In this document: piece by piece, positions 22,480-34,320 of the stretch
Layout of the letters: every line of letters begins with the position of its first letter
Position numbering within the stretch: position 1 is the stretch's first letter
Assembly (NCBI GenBank): GCA_030533445.1
Contig: CM060064.1
Location: 44,411,787 to 44,475,786, forward strand
DNA length: 64,000 nt
Reading direction: 5' to 3'
Source: Cyprinodon diabolis
Lineage: Eukaryota > Chordata > Actinopteri > Cyprinodontiformes > Cyprinodontidae
Program-made: the position numbers and the translations under genes
The notes under the pieces: generated by a model
Seen by the model: the letters and a program-made list of their open reading frames with translations, nothing else
Database searches by the model: none
What the model was told of the DNA's origin: nothing

Positions 22480-22690
22480 TCTTGAGTCAGTTCTGTGCCA
22501 TTTTGAAACCCCAGAGTCAGCTCCATGCCATTTTGAAACCCCAGAGTCAGCTCCGTGCCATTTTGAAACCCCAGAGTCAGCTCCGTGCCATTTTGAAACC
22601 CCTGAGTCAGCTCCGTGCCATTTTGAAACCCCTGAGTCAGCTCCGTGCCGTTTTGAAACCCCTGAGTCAACTCCGTGCCGTTTAGAGACC
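22480..22690 (+). repeat. 30-bp array encoding ETPESAPCHF units
   Basis: About seven units of CCATTTTGAAACCCC type with GAGTCAGCTCC; in frame with the upstream coding relic. Confidence 0.88.
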
Positions 22691-22959
22691 CCTTAACCTG
22701 CTCCAAGCGTTCTAGAGACTCCTGAGCCGATTCTTAGCCGTCTAAAGACCCCTGAGTTAGCTCTGTGCCGTCCAGAGACCCCTGAGCAGAACTTTAAAGA
22801 GATGTCTGAATTCGAAGGATGTGGTTTTACCCTTCCTAGGACCTCTCTACAGGCGCCACTGACCGCAAGGAGCCCTCTACAAGCATCACAAGCCACTTCA
22901 GAGACTGAACCTTTGCTGCCATGGGCGGTTTTCCCCATGCTGGATTGGGAGCCACAGTC

Positions 22960-23566
22960 GGTGGTCCCCCCTGTTCCTGATGTGGAGCCACAGTCGGTGG
23001 TCTCCTCAGTTCCTGATGTGGAGCCACAGTCGGTGGTCTCCTCAGTTCCTGATGTGGAGCCACAGTCAGTGGTCTCCTCAGTTCCTGATTGAGAGCCACA
23101 GTCGGTGGTGTCCTCAGTTCCTGATTGGGAGCCACAGTCGGTGGTCTCCCCTGTTCCTGAGGTGGAGCCGCAATAAGCGGGCTCCCCTGTTCCTGAGGTG
23201 GAGCCGCAATCGGCTGGCTCCCCTGTTCCTGAGGTGGAGCCGCAATCGGCGGGCTCCCCTGTTCCTGACCCGGAGCCGCAATCGGCGGGCTCCTCTGTTC
23301 CTGACCCGGAGCCGCAATCGGCGGGTCCTCTGTTCCTGACCCGGAGCCGCAATCGGCGGGCTCCTCTGTTCCTGACCCGGAGCCGCAATCGGCGGGCTCC
23401 TCTGTTCCTGATCCGGAGCCGCAATCGGCGGGCTCCTCTGTTCCTGATCTGGAGCCGCAATCGGCAGGCTCCTCTGTTCCTGATCCGGAGCCGCAATCGG
23501 CGGGCTACTCTGTTCCTGATCCGGAGCCGCAATCGGCGGGCTCCTCTGTTCCTGACCCGGAGCCAG
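22960..23566 (+). repeat. 36-bp array encoding EPQS-V/A-G-S-SVPD units
   Basis: Roughly 16 units in two subtypes: CACAGTCGGTGGTC in the first third and CGCAATCGGCGGGC afterwards. In-frame stops and one single-base loss have accumulated. Confidence 0.9.
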
Positions 23567-23574
23567 CGGTCTCC

Positions 23575-23750
23575 TCAGAGCTTGTTCCAGTCCAGGAGCC
23601 GCAGTCGGCGGTCTCCTCAGAGCCTGTTCCAGTCCAGGAGCCGCAGTCGGCGGTCTCCTCAGAGCCTGTTCCAGTCCAGGAGCCGCAGTCGGCGGTCTCC
23701 ACTGAGCCTGTTCCAGAGCCGCAGTCTGCGGTCACCTCTGAGCCTGTTCC
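23575..23750 (+). repeat. 42-bp array (SSEPVPVQEPQSAV)
   Basis: Three to four units containing CAGGAGCCGCAGTCGGCGG, the last two shortened. Confidence 0.85.
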
Positions 23751-23839
23751 AGAGCCGCTGAGGAGGGGACGGGGTACCCCATACCCTACCTACTGAAATT
23801 GGAGCGTCGTCCTCCTGGGATGCTGCTTCGCCCCCGGCC

Positions 23840-24250
23840 CCACGGCCGGCCTCTAGAGCGTCAGCTTCGCCTCTGACCCCGCGGTCGACCTCCAGAGCGT
23901 CAGCTTCGCCTCCGACCCCGCGGTCGACCTCCAGAGCGTCAGCTTCGCCTCCGACCCCGCAGCCGGCCACCTAAGACTCTGCTCCGCTTCCGGACCTTCG
24001 GCCGGCCCCCAGAACCTCTGCCACGTCTTTGGTCCCTCAGCTGGCCACCTAAGACTCTGCCTCGCTGCCGGCCCCACGGTCGGCCACCGGAGCCTCTACC
24101 TCGCCGCCGATCCCATGGCCGGCCGCCTGAGACTCTGCCCCGCTGCCGGTCCCACGGCCGGCCACCGGAGACTCTGCCCCGCTGCCGGTCCCACGGCCGG
24201 CCACCGGAGACTCTGCCCCGCTGCCGGTCCCACGGCCGGCCACCAGAGAC
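23840..24250 (+). repeat. 39-bp GC-rich arrays
   Basis: A first set is built on CGCGGTCGACCTCC and a second on CTGCCGGTCCCACGG. Both encode Ala/Pro/Ser-rich units in the same frame. The tract is CpG-rich and stands out from the AT-rich surroundings. Confidence 0.88.
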
Positions 24251-24449
24251 TCTGCCTAAGAAATCGCCTGGGATTTTTTTTGCTTTCATCCACCGTAAGT
24301 GGATCGTTTTTTGTTCCGGATTTAGTTTTTGTTTTTTGCCCTCCTTGCCTGGTTCCCCCTCTGCCCACCCTGGGCAGGTTGTTTTTGGTTTTGGACTCTG
24401 TTTTTGTCGATCTAACCTTAAATTGTTTTATTTTGTATATGGCTAAAGG

Positions 24450-24455
24450 AATAAA
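24450..24455 (+). promoter_or_regulatory. Possible polyadenylation signal
   Basis: AATAAA about 150 bases after the last coding-like array; it would suit the end of a terminal exon, or an LTR R region. Confidence 0.35.
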
Positions 24456-25216
24456 TGCCTGTTAAGGTAGTTTAAAGTCTATGTTTTGTACAAAACTTGG
24501 TGCCTTCGCTCTTGGGGTCCCTTTGGGCGCCTGGGGCTTTGGGTCTCCCGGCACTGGACTCAGTGCTCTGGGGGTACGCCTCTCCAGCTCTCCACAACCA
24601 CTTTTGAGCATTTTTTCTATGGATAAACTTTACATGCACAAGTTCACCCTCACAAACAACTACAGGTGCTTGGCTCCAGGTACTTAGAGATTCACTTCCA
24701 TACAGAAACCCCACATTCATATCTTCAGGTAACGAAGAGTACATGTCAGACTTAATAATACTAATTTAGCGATAGTTTCAAGGTGTTGCTTTATTGTATA
24801 TCTCGTACCATGTCTTTTGGTTGTGCTGTTCTTTTTTCATCTCGTTGCCGGTGATGAAACAGACTGAAAATTTGTCATTGTCTCCTTTCTATCTCCTCTT
24901 TCTTTCATCTTTTCTCTTTTTTTTTCTCTTTTCCTTTTCCTTCTTCTGTTTTTCTGCTCTATTTACATTGCAGTGTCCATATTAACTGTAAAACTCCCTG
25001 CATAATTAGGCAATAGCCATACTGCTACACTTGTGAAAGTAAAATCTGTTGGGCTCTTTTTGGCATCAAGACAATTATTCTTATTGCCACATTGCCAGAC
25101 AGGACACTGTTAAAAAAAAAAAAAAGATCGGCCCTGATTGCTTCAACGACTTCGAGCACTACTGTTGCCTTCACCTTCTAAGCTCTCAAGAAGGGGGAGA
25201 TGGGGACATAAAAAAG
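24456..25216. other. Unassigned DNA
   Basis: A moderately GC-rich stretch to about 24600 (CTTTGGGCGCCTGGGG) may still belong to the element or gene upstream. After that it is T-rich. Nothing else is seen. Confidence 0.4.
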
Positions 25217-25376
<160 letters not shown>

Positions 25377-27899
25377 TAGTTTAATTAATTATTGCATTTT
25401 GAAATGCATATTATCTGTGTAGTCCAGCATATATAGTATAATGTGCTCTTTTATTTGTTTCTTGTTTTCAAGGAACCCAGATATTTTTTTAAATCAAAGG
25501 CCCAAAGCAGTCCCTCATTCTTAGTCCATGAGGCCTGGTCTGGTCATCCTTTGGACCCCTTCACATCTAAATTTATATTTATGGCATAAAAAAGGTTGCC
25601 ATAAATTACTAGACCTGTACTAAATGTGTGATAACTGGCATTGGGAGAATGCAAATTTCATCTCCGCTGTATGTGTAATACGAACGTTTGTTGCATATTT
25701 GCAACAATAGGCTTTAAGGTGTCTTTTGAAACAAGTAGAAAAAAGGACAGTGGAGGAGGGAAGTTTGTCCTTATGCCCTGAACAAGCTTACACCTTTAAC
25801 TGTGAAAATTGCTTGTCACAATCTTGGCTTCTGAGTCAGATTCCATAATTGTTTTAAGCCTTTTTACTTTAAATATAAATACTTTTTCATACAGTATACA
25901 TTCATATATTTTGGCAGGTAAATACACTAAACTTTTTATTAGAGGAACTCAAAGATCTAAAACTTTTCCACATACACTATATAGCAATTTCCCTCAAATA
26001 TTGTTCACAAACAGGCTAAATGTGTGATAATCAGCATTTATCCTTTGCTGAGATAATCCATCCCAAATGTCTATGCCAAAGTCGACAGGAAAGGTTTCTG
26101 CTCTGAACACACAAGACCGAGAACGGACAAAGTACCCGGATGTTTTTCGGACCCCTCCCTTTTTACCCAGCATGCATCAGAGCAGACTAGTCCATTCTCA
26201 AGACCCACATGTGGGTTGCTGCTTTCCTTCTTTACAGGTTAATTAAATGTTTGCTTTTGCTAACCAAAGGTTAGCTTTAGCAGTAGTCAACCGGGCAATT
26301 AGTACAGGATGAGAGCAGTTAAGCAAACACAACTGTTATATTTTTAATCAACCTGAAAAGATAAGCTAAATCGCTCCTTTTTGATTTTCATCAGAACTCT
26401 TGATGCAACATTTTAGATCAGCTGGAGGATTTTTACTGAATTAGTAATACTCAAAGAAAATGAATTAATGCAACAGTCCTGTCTTGAGAAAACTAATTCA
26501 TGGGATATATTACTGTGATTTTTGGGAATATTTTAAAGGTTAAACAAGGGTGTCCAAGCTTCCCCATCTAGATCTATTGAAAATCCTGGTCGAAGATAAC
26601 ATCAGGGATTTTTTCATATTTTCTGGATAAAAAATGTGCTTCTTAGCAAGTGACTGAACAGTGTTTCTTTAGATGTCCAGGCTCAAAGTGAAACTTTCCA
26701 TCTTGTTGAAAAGTCATGCAAAAACTAAAAACATCATTTTGATATTGTGAAAATGTACTAGTAGTTCAGACCATGAACTTTCATCAGAGTATCTGATGAA
26801 TATCTCCATGAAATAGATGATTATATTCAGTAATTGTTTAGGAAAGGATATATTTCAGAATCTTCTCACCACCTGCTCGAGGAGCAGATATCTGTATCTT
26901 CTTACCTAAACGTGTTTGCTTGCAGCTGGCATTTCTAGGTTATATCACAGTCCAGTCTTATAAGCATCATTTATTTCAATTTTTATGCAGAGTGATATGT
27001 AAATGAGATGATTGCATAACTTGAAATGTCTTTCTGAGCTATGAACCCCGTGGGCAGGTGTGATGTAGCGGTCAGCTATATCATCCTGCCTTATTAACAT
27101 GCACAGATGGACAAAGAGCAGATAAATCAAACAAGTCTTGTCTTGATTTAGGAGACAGCCAGCCAGCCACTGGCTCTGCACACACAGAGATCTTCAGTTT
27201 TTCCAGCGCTTCAACTCTTGACCAGATTTGGGAGTTGTAGCTGTTGTTTTTTTTGCTCTCAGATAGTGAATCCTGTGAGTTTGCACTGAGATGACTTTTA
27301 AGTATGAATACCCCCATTGTACATATATATATATATATATTCAGAACATACAATGGTGGTTTTCTTATTTTTGAAGCCTAAAATGAATACCCCTATTGAA
27401 CCAACAATACAATGAATACAAAGATCCCTGCTCTGGACTTTAGCAAGTATAAAAAACACAATTAATAAAAACGTATATAAATGATCAGTCAAAAGCAACC
27501 TGTTAAGGTCCAAGCCCCAGTTTTGCCATTTGAATCATGATAAGCTCATCTACACTCTTTGGAATGAGGTGGTTTGTGGTTGCCATGACTGGGATGTAGG
27601 CTGGAAAATTACTATGTAAGAACGCCCCATTCCAGGAAGCACCTATAAATAACCAAGCTGTGCCTGCACTATAAACCAACACCCACTTTTTTCATCAAGG
27701 GTGATGTGAGGCAGAGCATGATACTTATGCCATAAACTGTGCTTTTTGGCCTCAGTACATCTCAGACTCCCAGTTGCCTTGGTACTGGTGCCATTTGCAG
27801 TGTTCAGTTGAATCAAATACTTCTCAAACTGTACCTTTAAGAGTACAAAGCCTTGTCAACGTATTACTACTGTACCCTCAGCAGAATGTATTTATCTGT
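25377..27899. other. Unassigned AT-rich DNA
   Basis: A TA tract of about 20 bases is at 27320-27340. No exon or repeat end could be supported in the remaining 2.5 kb. Confidence 0.45.
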
Positions 27900-28399
27900 T
27901 GTCATGGTCTTGGTTCTGTTGTTCTTTACTTTCCTCCTTGTTTTCTAGTTTTATTGGTTTAATTTCAGTTATGTTGTAATTTCTAGATTTATGTTAGTTC
28001 TCATGTTTTTCTGTTGTCCTCTGTTGCCCTCGTGTGTGTGTGTGGCTTCCTTTCCCCTTGGCTCCCTCGTTGTCTCCTCTCACACCTGCTCCTTGTCAGC
28101 TCGTTAGCCCTCCCTTTGTCTCTGTCAGCTATATATGCTCTCCCTCTGCTCTCACTTTTTGTTGGTTCCTTGTCTTTGCTGTCTTCCCATGCTGTGGTCT
28201 ACGTTCCTCGTCTCTCCCTGGCTCCTTGTGTTTGGTTTTCCCATGATCTCTCCATGGTTCTGGTCTGTGTTTCATTATTAGTTGGATTTTTCGTTTCCTG
28301 CCTTTGTTAAACAGTTTCCTTTAATTAAAACCACAAGACATCTTCTCAGCCTCTCTGCCTCTGCATTTGGGTCCTCCAAACCACAACCAAACCCTGACA
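27900..28399 (+). mobile_element. Solo LTR, 500 bp, with 5-bp target duplication
   Basis: Begins TGTCATGG and ends CCTGACA, with TCTGT directly repeated at 27895-27899 and 28400-28404. It carries a TATA-like box (GCTATATATGC), an AATTAAAACC polyadenylation-like signal and the conserved GCATTTGGGTCCTC end block. No internal genes remain. It belongs to the same family as 49645-50115. Confidence 0.88.
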
Positions 28400-28478
28400 T
28401 CTGTACCCCATAGTTTAGATGTTTACCTTTGCTGTGAATCTTGTACCCTATTTGAAAAGTAAAAAACATAAATAAATT

Positions 28479-28785
28479 CATCCATTCATCTTCGCTGCTT
28501 TGTCAGGCACATGGTGGGGCTGGTTCCTATCTCCAGCATTCTATGGGCAAAAGGTGGGGTACACCCTGGACAGGTCACCTGCAACACAGAGACACAACCG
28601 TGCACACACACTGACACATAAGGACACTTTAGAGTTTCCAGTAAACCCATTCATGTTTTTGGACTGTGGGAGGAAGCCGGAATACCCGGAGAGAACATAA
28701 ACATGCACAGGGAGAACATGCAAACTCCAGGCAGAAAGACTTTGCTGTAAGGCAACAGTGCTACAAACTGCACCATGATTTATTT
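28479..28785 (+). repeat. CCATCCATC/ATGCACAC repeat, full copy
   Basis: The best copy in the window: GGGTACACCCTGGACAGG, TTTTTGGACTGTGGGAGG, AGCCGGAATACCCGGAG, GAGAACATGCAAACTCC, ending near CTGCACCATG. The family is widespread in fish; its class is uncertain. Confidence 0.75.
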
Positions 28786-29033
28786 TTGTATAACAAATTG
28801 ATACCCACTGAGTGCTAAAAGCATTTCTGCCTATAACAGACTTTAATAGGCTTAAAAAAATAAGATATTGAACTTTTAAGCCCCTTTGAAAGGGTTGAGC
28901 ACTAAAACCATATTAATTTTAAAGTGTTTGAACCATGAAAAATATTATTATAAACCTGTCAGTAGGCCTTTCAGCTGTTTTATTTGCTTAGAGGAATAAA
29001 ACTTTCACTTTAGTGAATCTAGATAAGTCATTT
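28786..29033. other. Unassigned DNA
   Basis: Nothing recognised. Confidence 0.4.
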
Positions 29034-29257
29034 TTTTCTTAAAATAAGTGCATTGGTTCTTGAATTGAGGAGATAAAATAGACATTTTGCCAATGGAACA
29101 AGACAATTTAGATTTAAAACAAGAAAACAAAATTGCATTGTCTTATTTAAGTACATATTATCTAATTATCTTGTTTAAAGAGTAAAAATACTCATTCCAT
29201 TGGCAAATGATCTCATTTACCTACTCGAATCAAGGGTAAATACATTTAATTTAAGAA
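29034..29257. mobile_element. Fold-back MITE, ~225 bp
   Basis: Two arms of about 70 bp are imperfect inverted repeats. The left holds TTTCTTAAAATAAG and TTTGCCAATGGAAC; the right holds TTCCATTGGCAAAT and AATTTAAGAAA. There is no coding capacity, and the target duplication is not clear. Confidence 0.7.
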
Positions 29258-30354
29258 ATTTTTACTTATTCTTTATTGTTGTTCCAGTGTAAGGTATAGG
29301 ATCTGCTTTGTCACATTTATTTAGACCCTGTGTTTCAGAAGAGAGACACCTTTTTCAGATTTCCTATGATTCCCAAAGCTGTTCCTTGCTGCTATAGATT
29401 TGGTTTCATAGATACCCTTCCACTGGCTCATTTCCAATGCACATATCTGGTGTGCGACTTTAGACGCTAATTAAATACATCTGAGCAGCTTCACTGCCGG
29501 GACGCTGACAAGATGTCAGTTATTGATCTTTGCAGCACATAATTAATATTATACATCCAATGATGAGCTACATCAGGCAAACACAGAGGCTGTTTAGGAG
29601 CCAAATAAACACACCATCAGCTTCATAGACCCGGGTTAGGAGGCATTTCTTGTCATTCTACCTAATAAACCACCAGTTTTCCCACTTCCTTCAGCTGCAG
29701 TTAGATTTCTGACAGGGGATAATATAAAAAGAGGCATGTAGAAAAAGTCTACCCAGAAAGCCTTTCTTCTGTATTTGATGAAATAGACAAGAGCTCTTTC
29801 TTCTGGGTGTGAAAATACCAGAAGTACATGGTCCTGGGCACCCCTATTTTTTCCTCAAATAATACAATTCACTGTCGATTTCAGTAGAATACAGTGGATG
29901 GGATGAATATTTCATACCCTGACATTTTTTTTAGGTTTGGTCGCATGCATTTTTAATGTAGAGAGACTTAATATTTGCCAAAGAATGTGAAGGGAAAAAA
30001 AAATGCAAAAAAAGTTAAAACTGATTTATGAATGTTCAAACTGCTGTGCATGGCTTAGAAGAAAAACTACTCTATTTTTAGATTTTAATTCTTCAAACCT
30101 TCCTAACATTTTCTTCATTTATAATTTAAAAACTACTGCTTGGATGTGATAACTGGTAGATTATAAATTAATTTATATGAAGGACATGATAGTAATAACT
30201 TTGTTTGGTACTTTCCCTGACCTATGCTCAGGAGCGGATTTAAGAAATTAATTAACTAAGAAATCATGTCGTCTTTTCAACCAATTTTTGCTGATTGTCT
30301 TTGTCCACCTTTTCTCTTTCTCATTCTTTATATTTTCTTGCATTTTCGTTTTTA
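29258..30354. other. Unassigned DNA
   Basis: No gene or repeat recognised in about 1.1 kb. Confidence 0.45.
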
Positions 30355-30769
30355 CCCCCGGCTCACACCGACTCCGGTCTTACCGTGGCGTTGCGGTGCG
30401 GTGGGTGCGGCGCCGCAGTGATTCCAAGTCATTAAAAAGACGTAAACCTCTCTCACCGGCTGCTGAGCTGTCCGGCTGTGGTTACCGAGACACTCCGGTG
30501 CTGCAGAAAATTCAGGAAGAAAAGCTATCCTTGCGGCGTGCCGGAGCCCTCCGCAACAAGCTCTCGCAAATATCCTTATTTGCGCCGTGTTATCGCGTGA
30601 AGTTACGTGAACTCAAGTGAACTTCTGTTCTCTATAAATCTCCGGACCTGTTGCCGGAGCCGCAGAGCCGCACCGCACCGTAGTCAAAAGGGCGGTGTGA
30701 GAGGGGGTGTGCGGGAGTTGCGGTCTCCGTCGGCTCGGTAACCGCACCGGAGCCAGTGTGAGCAAGGGG
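30355..30769. mobile_element. PIF/Harbinger-type MITE, 415 bp, CpG-rich
   Basis: The termini CCCCCGGCTCACACCG and, inverted, CCCCTTGCTCACACTG pair over ~30 bp with continuing matches (CTCCGGT...ACCG). TTA flanks both ends at 30352-30354 and 30770-30772, the usual Harbinger target. The element is GC- and CpG-rich in an AT-rich region and has no transposase frame. Confidence 0.82.
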
Positions 30770-30772
30770 TTA

Positions 30773-32684
30773 AAGTGTTGTTTTTTTTTTGCATTTTGTC
30801 CTTGTCGTTTTTTTCTTCTGTTGCTTTACATGCCTTCCTGTTCTTTTTTTCTTGTCTTCCTCTCCATGTTTTCTGTTTTGTCACTTTCTTTTGAAATCCT
30901 CGTTCTTTTTCCCTTTTGTCCGTAAAATCTTATTTGCAAGTGTAGTGGTAAAAAGTATTTAACTATTAACTCCATTTAAATAAACAGAGATTGGTGGATT
31001 TCACTCAATCTGCACTTTATTTTTATCTTTGCAAAGAGAGAACAGTTCATCATACAGTCCTTATTGCATGGTAATCAGCCCTGTTCTGATCCGGGCAGCG
31101 TTCGTTCCCCCTTACTTACAATAATGGAAAGTTGTCAGTATCACAACAAATTGCAGTAACATGTTATGAATAAACCTTGAGAAAGAATCTGGTTTGTTAT
31201 GGGAAGAAGGTATGTCTTGTCTACAAACACCATCCTGCATAGAATGGTCAGGCCTTGAAGGTGAAACAGATGAGTAAAAACTTTGAAAGTGTGTAAATAG
31301 GATAAATTAATATATGAAATAAGAGAAATCAAAATTTTCCGACCATACAAGTCTTGGAATCAGTAAATTAGTAGTTCCATATCTAATTAAGAGAAATCCA
31401 AACCCAACGCAAGTTTCATAGTTGGAGCAAAGATTTATGTTATCCCTATTTTTTAAATTTTTTTTTAATTTTTATTTTATTTATTTATTTATTCTTTTTT
31501 CCTACTTGCTTTGATTCAGTTTTATCTTCCTGTATTTTAATCATGTAAAGCACTTTGCATTGTCTTTGTACTGAATTGTGCTATACAAATAAATTTGCCT
31601 TGCCTTGCCTATGTAGAAGGCAGCACTGGAGTGATGTGAGGCAGAGTGAAGCAAAGGTCATAAATGCAAGGCGGATAGCGAGTTCTTGGTGAATTCAGTT
31701 GAGCGAGAACACCACCGACCCTGTGAGGTATGCATATGGAAATTCACAGGGGTTGAAAAAACTGTACTTTTGTTTGGATTTGTGTTGCAAAAGGCAATCA
31801 GGACCTATATATGGCATTGATTCCACAGGGAATGAAGGCAGCAGAGCCGATTTTTTTTTTTTTTTAAACAAAAGGCTCTCAAGAAGTTTGTCATTAGGTT
31901 TTAAATTTAACCACAGAAGGACTCTTTGTCGTCCCTGCTTCACCTCCAGCATTGAGAATGGCATTTTGCCATCACCTCTCTACTGCTCTGACACTCTTTT
32001 ATGCGCTCACATGTAAAGCTGTGTGAGGGACCGAGCCAGAAAAATCAGAGAAGCACAGGGAAGTCGTTGATGAAAAAAATGGTAACAAATTTATTTAGCA
32101 AAAACTAAAGCTCAAACTTCTAACAAGACTGGGCCCATCAAGGAAAACAAATCACAAAAATCAGCATAATCCAAACCTGACACAGGAAAAGACCTACCTA
32201 ACTGACACACAAGGGAAACATATATATTTTTCCCTACAGTGGTTGATCAAACAATTCTGAAACAAGAGGGAAACATAAAATACATTTTCCTAAACAAAAC
32301 TACAACAAAAGACCAAACTAATCAGCACCATACTAAATCAACCTATGAGGAAGAGGACTTAAATATTAAACTTCCCAAATGTAATTATAGAAAACAAAAC
32401 AATACAATTGCATAGTCCAAATAGGCCTCCATGTCAACGAGGAGATTCCTTTACTGGCATCACTCATGACAGCCTCCCAGGAACTGGCAACTCAAATGAA
32501 AAAACATATTAATGTGCAGAAAACCAAGCAAAAGAAATGACAAAATGAGTCAACTAAATGTGTGCACCCAAATAGTTAACCAATGCCAAATCAAAGTAAA
32601 AAAAAAAATGAAATGCAGTACAGTAAAATATAAGATTTATTTAATGAAAGAATTACCAGACCATTTGTTGTGTGGTTGCACATG
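30773..32684. other. Unassigned DNA with a LINE tail
   Basis: Only 31525-31612 is recognisable (see next entry). An (ATTT) tract is at 31470-31495. No exon supported. Confidence 0.45.
31525..31612 (+). mobile_element. L2-like LINE 3' tail
   Basis: AATCATGTAAAGCACTTTGC followed by TACAAATAAATTTGCC and CTTGCCTTGCC, like the tail at 13800-13865. Confidence 0.6.
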
Positions 32685-32692
32685 CAGCCATC

Positions 32693-33321
32693 CAGAGATG
32701 GCAAAAGTACTCACTTTCCGTACTTGAGTAAAAGTACAGATACTTGTGTTAATAAATACTCTGGTAAAAGTGGAAGTACTGATTAAACTTCTTTACTCAA
32801 GTAAAAGTAACAAAGTACAGGCTTGTAAATTTACTTAAAGTATAAAAGTAAAAGTAGAAACCACTTTTTTTATGCCGTTGCCTACATTTTAAATGGATAT
32901 CTGTCAATAGGACTAGATCTCCGTTGTGTTCATTTTCAATCATCTCGTTGTCCATGCTACTATGCTAACGCCACCGCCACCAAGCTGCAATGATTTGCCG
33001 CGAATGAATACCGCCGAATCTGTCGATTCATCTTGTAGTGGTGCGTCAAATGCAACGTAGATTCCCATCCAATTAGATTGAATTTGGTATTGATGACGTG
33101 AAAAATAATAACGGTAACTCCATTGAAATGATTCAAAACTAAAGTAACGACCCAATTTTTTAAAATGTAAGGAGTAGAAAGTACAGATATTTGTGTAAAA
33201 ATGTAAGGAGTAGAAGTAAAAAGTCGCCATAAAAATAAGTAGTAAAGTAAAGTAAAAATATCAGAAAAATCTACTTGAGTACAGTAACGAAGTATTTGTA
33301 CTTCGTTACTTCCCATCTCTG
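32693..33321. mobile_element. hAT-type non-autonomous element, 629 bp
   Basis: The termini CAGAGATGGCAAAAGTAC and, inverted, CAGAGATGGGAAGTAAC are flanked by a perfect 8-bp duplication CAGCCATC at 32685-32692 and 33322-33329. The ends are full of AGTAC/AAAGTA motifs. A degraded relative may lie at about 52930-53035. Confidence 0.88.
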
Positions 33322-33329
33322 CAGCCATC

Positions 33330-33778
33330 ACAAGCTGTAATCCTCCGATCTAACACTGTGGTTCCTTAACTCCAGAGGGGGTCACAGCTGGCCCCGTCGT
33401 CCCCCATTCTGGTCATCTCTGCAGGGGTTCTTTCTCTGATTCCTGTTGCTTCTAACTGACTTCTTCATCTAACCTTTCACTATGTCCTGGACTCCCTAAC
33501 TGGGAATGTATCTGTAGGCACTGCTGGAATTAGAGACAGCCGCTTCTCAGCTCAGATTTCCAAATTAAATACTGTACCAGGACTCACTCCATAGAATCGT
33601 TGTCAACTAATTAGGGGTGAAAGCGACAACCAGCAGTCTCGATAACGTACTGGAGCCCTTCATCCGGGATGCTAATTGCTTTCACCGGCCAGGCAAATTT
33701 CTGGCAGATGTCAGGTGAGCAAAAGCACATAAAACTTGGAACATTTTGCCCCTCCAAATACCTCCCGGTAGCCTCGTG
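33330..33778. other. Unassigned DNA
   Basis: Nothing recognised. Confidence 0.4.
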
Positions 33779-34311
33779 AGACCATCCTGATCTCGCGAGC
33801 TTTCAAGGTTTCACTCGCAGATCAGTCTGGCTACTTTCCGTTAAAGAAAATTTGGAGCAGTTCACCAAACGAACGTCCAATCAGCGTTGGCTTTGAGGCG
33901 GGTTGAGGTGTGACGCAACGAGAAGTGCGACAGTTCAGTCTAAAGAACATGGCGGCTTCAGCCGATGAAACTAGCGTTAGCGTGGCTATCGAGCAAGATT
34001 TATCGGAATTACAGAGTATTTCTTCACTGAAAGAAGAGCAAAACACTGCTCTGGAGGCTTTTCTCAGAGGAAAAGATGTTTTTGCTCTTCTCCCGACTGG
34101 TTTCGGCAAGAGTAGCCTGGCTTGTGGTTGTGTTTTCGTCGTCACTCTGTTAGTACGTCATATGCTTCGTTGATCTGATTGGTTTATTTAGCCCGTCTAT
34201 CACCAACATAGGCCAATCAGCTAACCAGTATTTTCGCCCCTTCCCAAAATTACTTCAACAGAAGGTTTCCAGATGGATATGCGCAGCAAAACCATCTGGC
34301 GAATCAGGTTA
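33779..34311 (+). mobile_element. Helicase-head element, copy 3 (subfamily B)
   Basis: 533 bp from TAGCCTCG to CAGGTTA, with a perfect 9-bp duplication ACCTCCCGG at 33770-33778 and 34312-34320. The frame from 33910 (start ATG GCG at 33949) is open through LLPTGFGKS. It then diverges to SLACGCVFVV instead of LIYQLAPL, because a ~30-base block differs from subfamily A. Confidence 0.93.
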
Positions 34312-34320
34312 ACCTCCCGG

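Larger units (their letters stand above)
21231..24300 (+). pseudogene. Decayed Pro/Glu/Ser-rich tandem-repeat coding region
   Basis: One frame runs from about 21270 (APVIQESDLWNFNYGDRDDL) into PTPEPVS-type sequence, then RRRRRK, RLETPEP repeats, ETPESAPCHF repeats, EPQSVVSSVPDV repeats, EPQSAGSSVPDP repeats, EPVPVQEPQSAVSS repeats and finally PLPVPRPATGDSA repeats. All these arrays except one have unit lengths divisible by three (30, 36, 42, 39 bp), as expected if they evolved under coding constraint. The exception is the 277-bp array at 21372-22479. Further damage: stops in the main frame at 22694-22696, 23090-23092 and 23174-23176, a single-base loss near 23325 and another frame change after 23790. 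No catalytic domain is visible. It may be the last exon of a host gene or part of a retroelement; I do not recognise it. Long antisense frames here are by-products of the repeats. Confidence 0.6.

Noticed and set aside
22693..23532. 279-residue minus-strand frame full of RLRLRIRNRGARR repeats
   Set aside because: It is the reverse reading of the 36-bp arrays; units divisible by three keep all frames open. The plus frame has the more protein-like EPQS composition.
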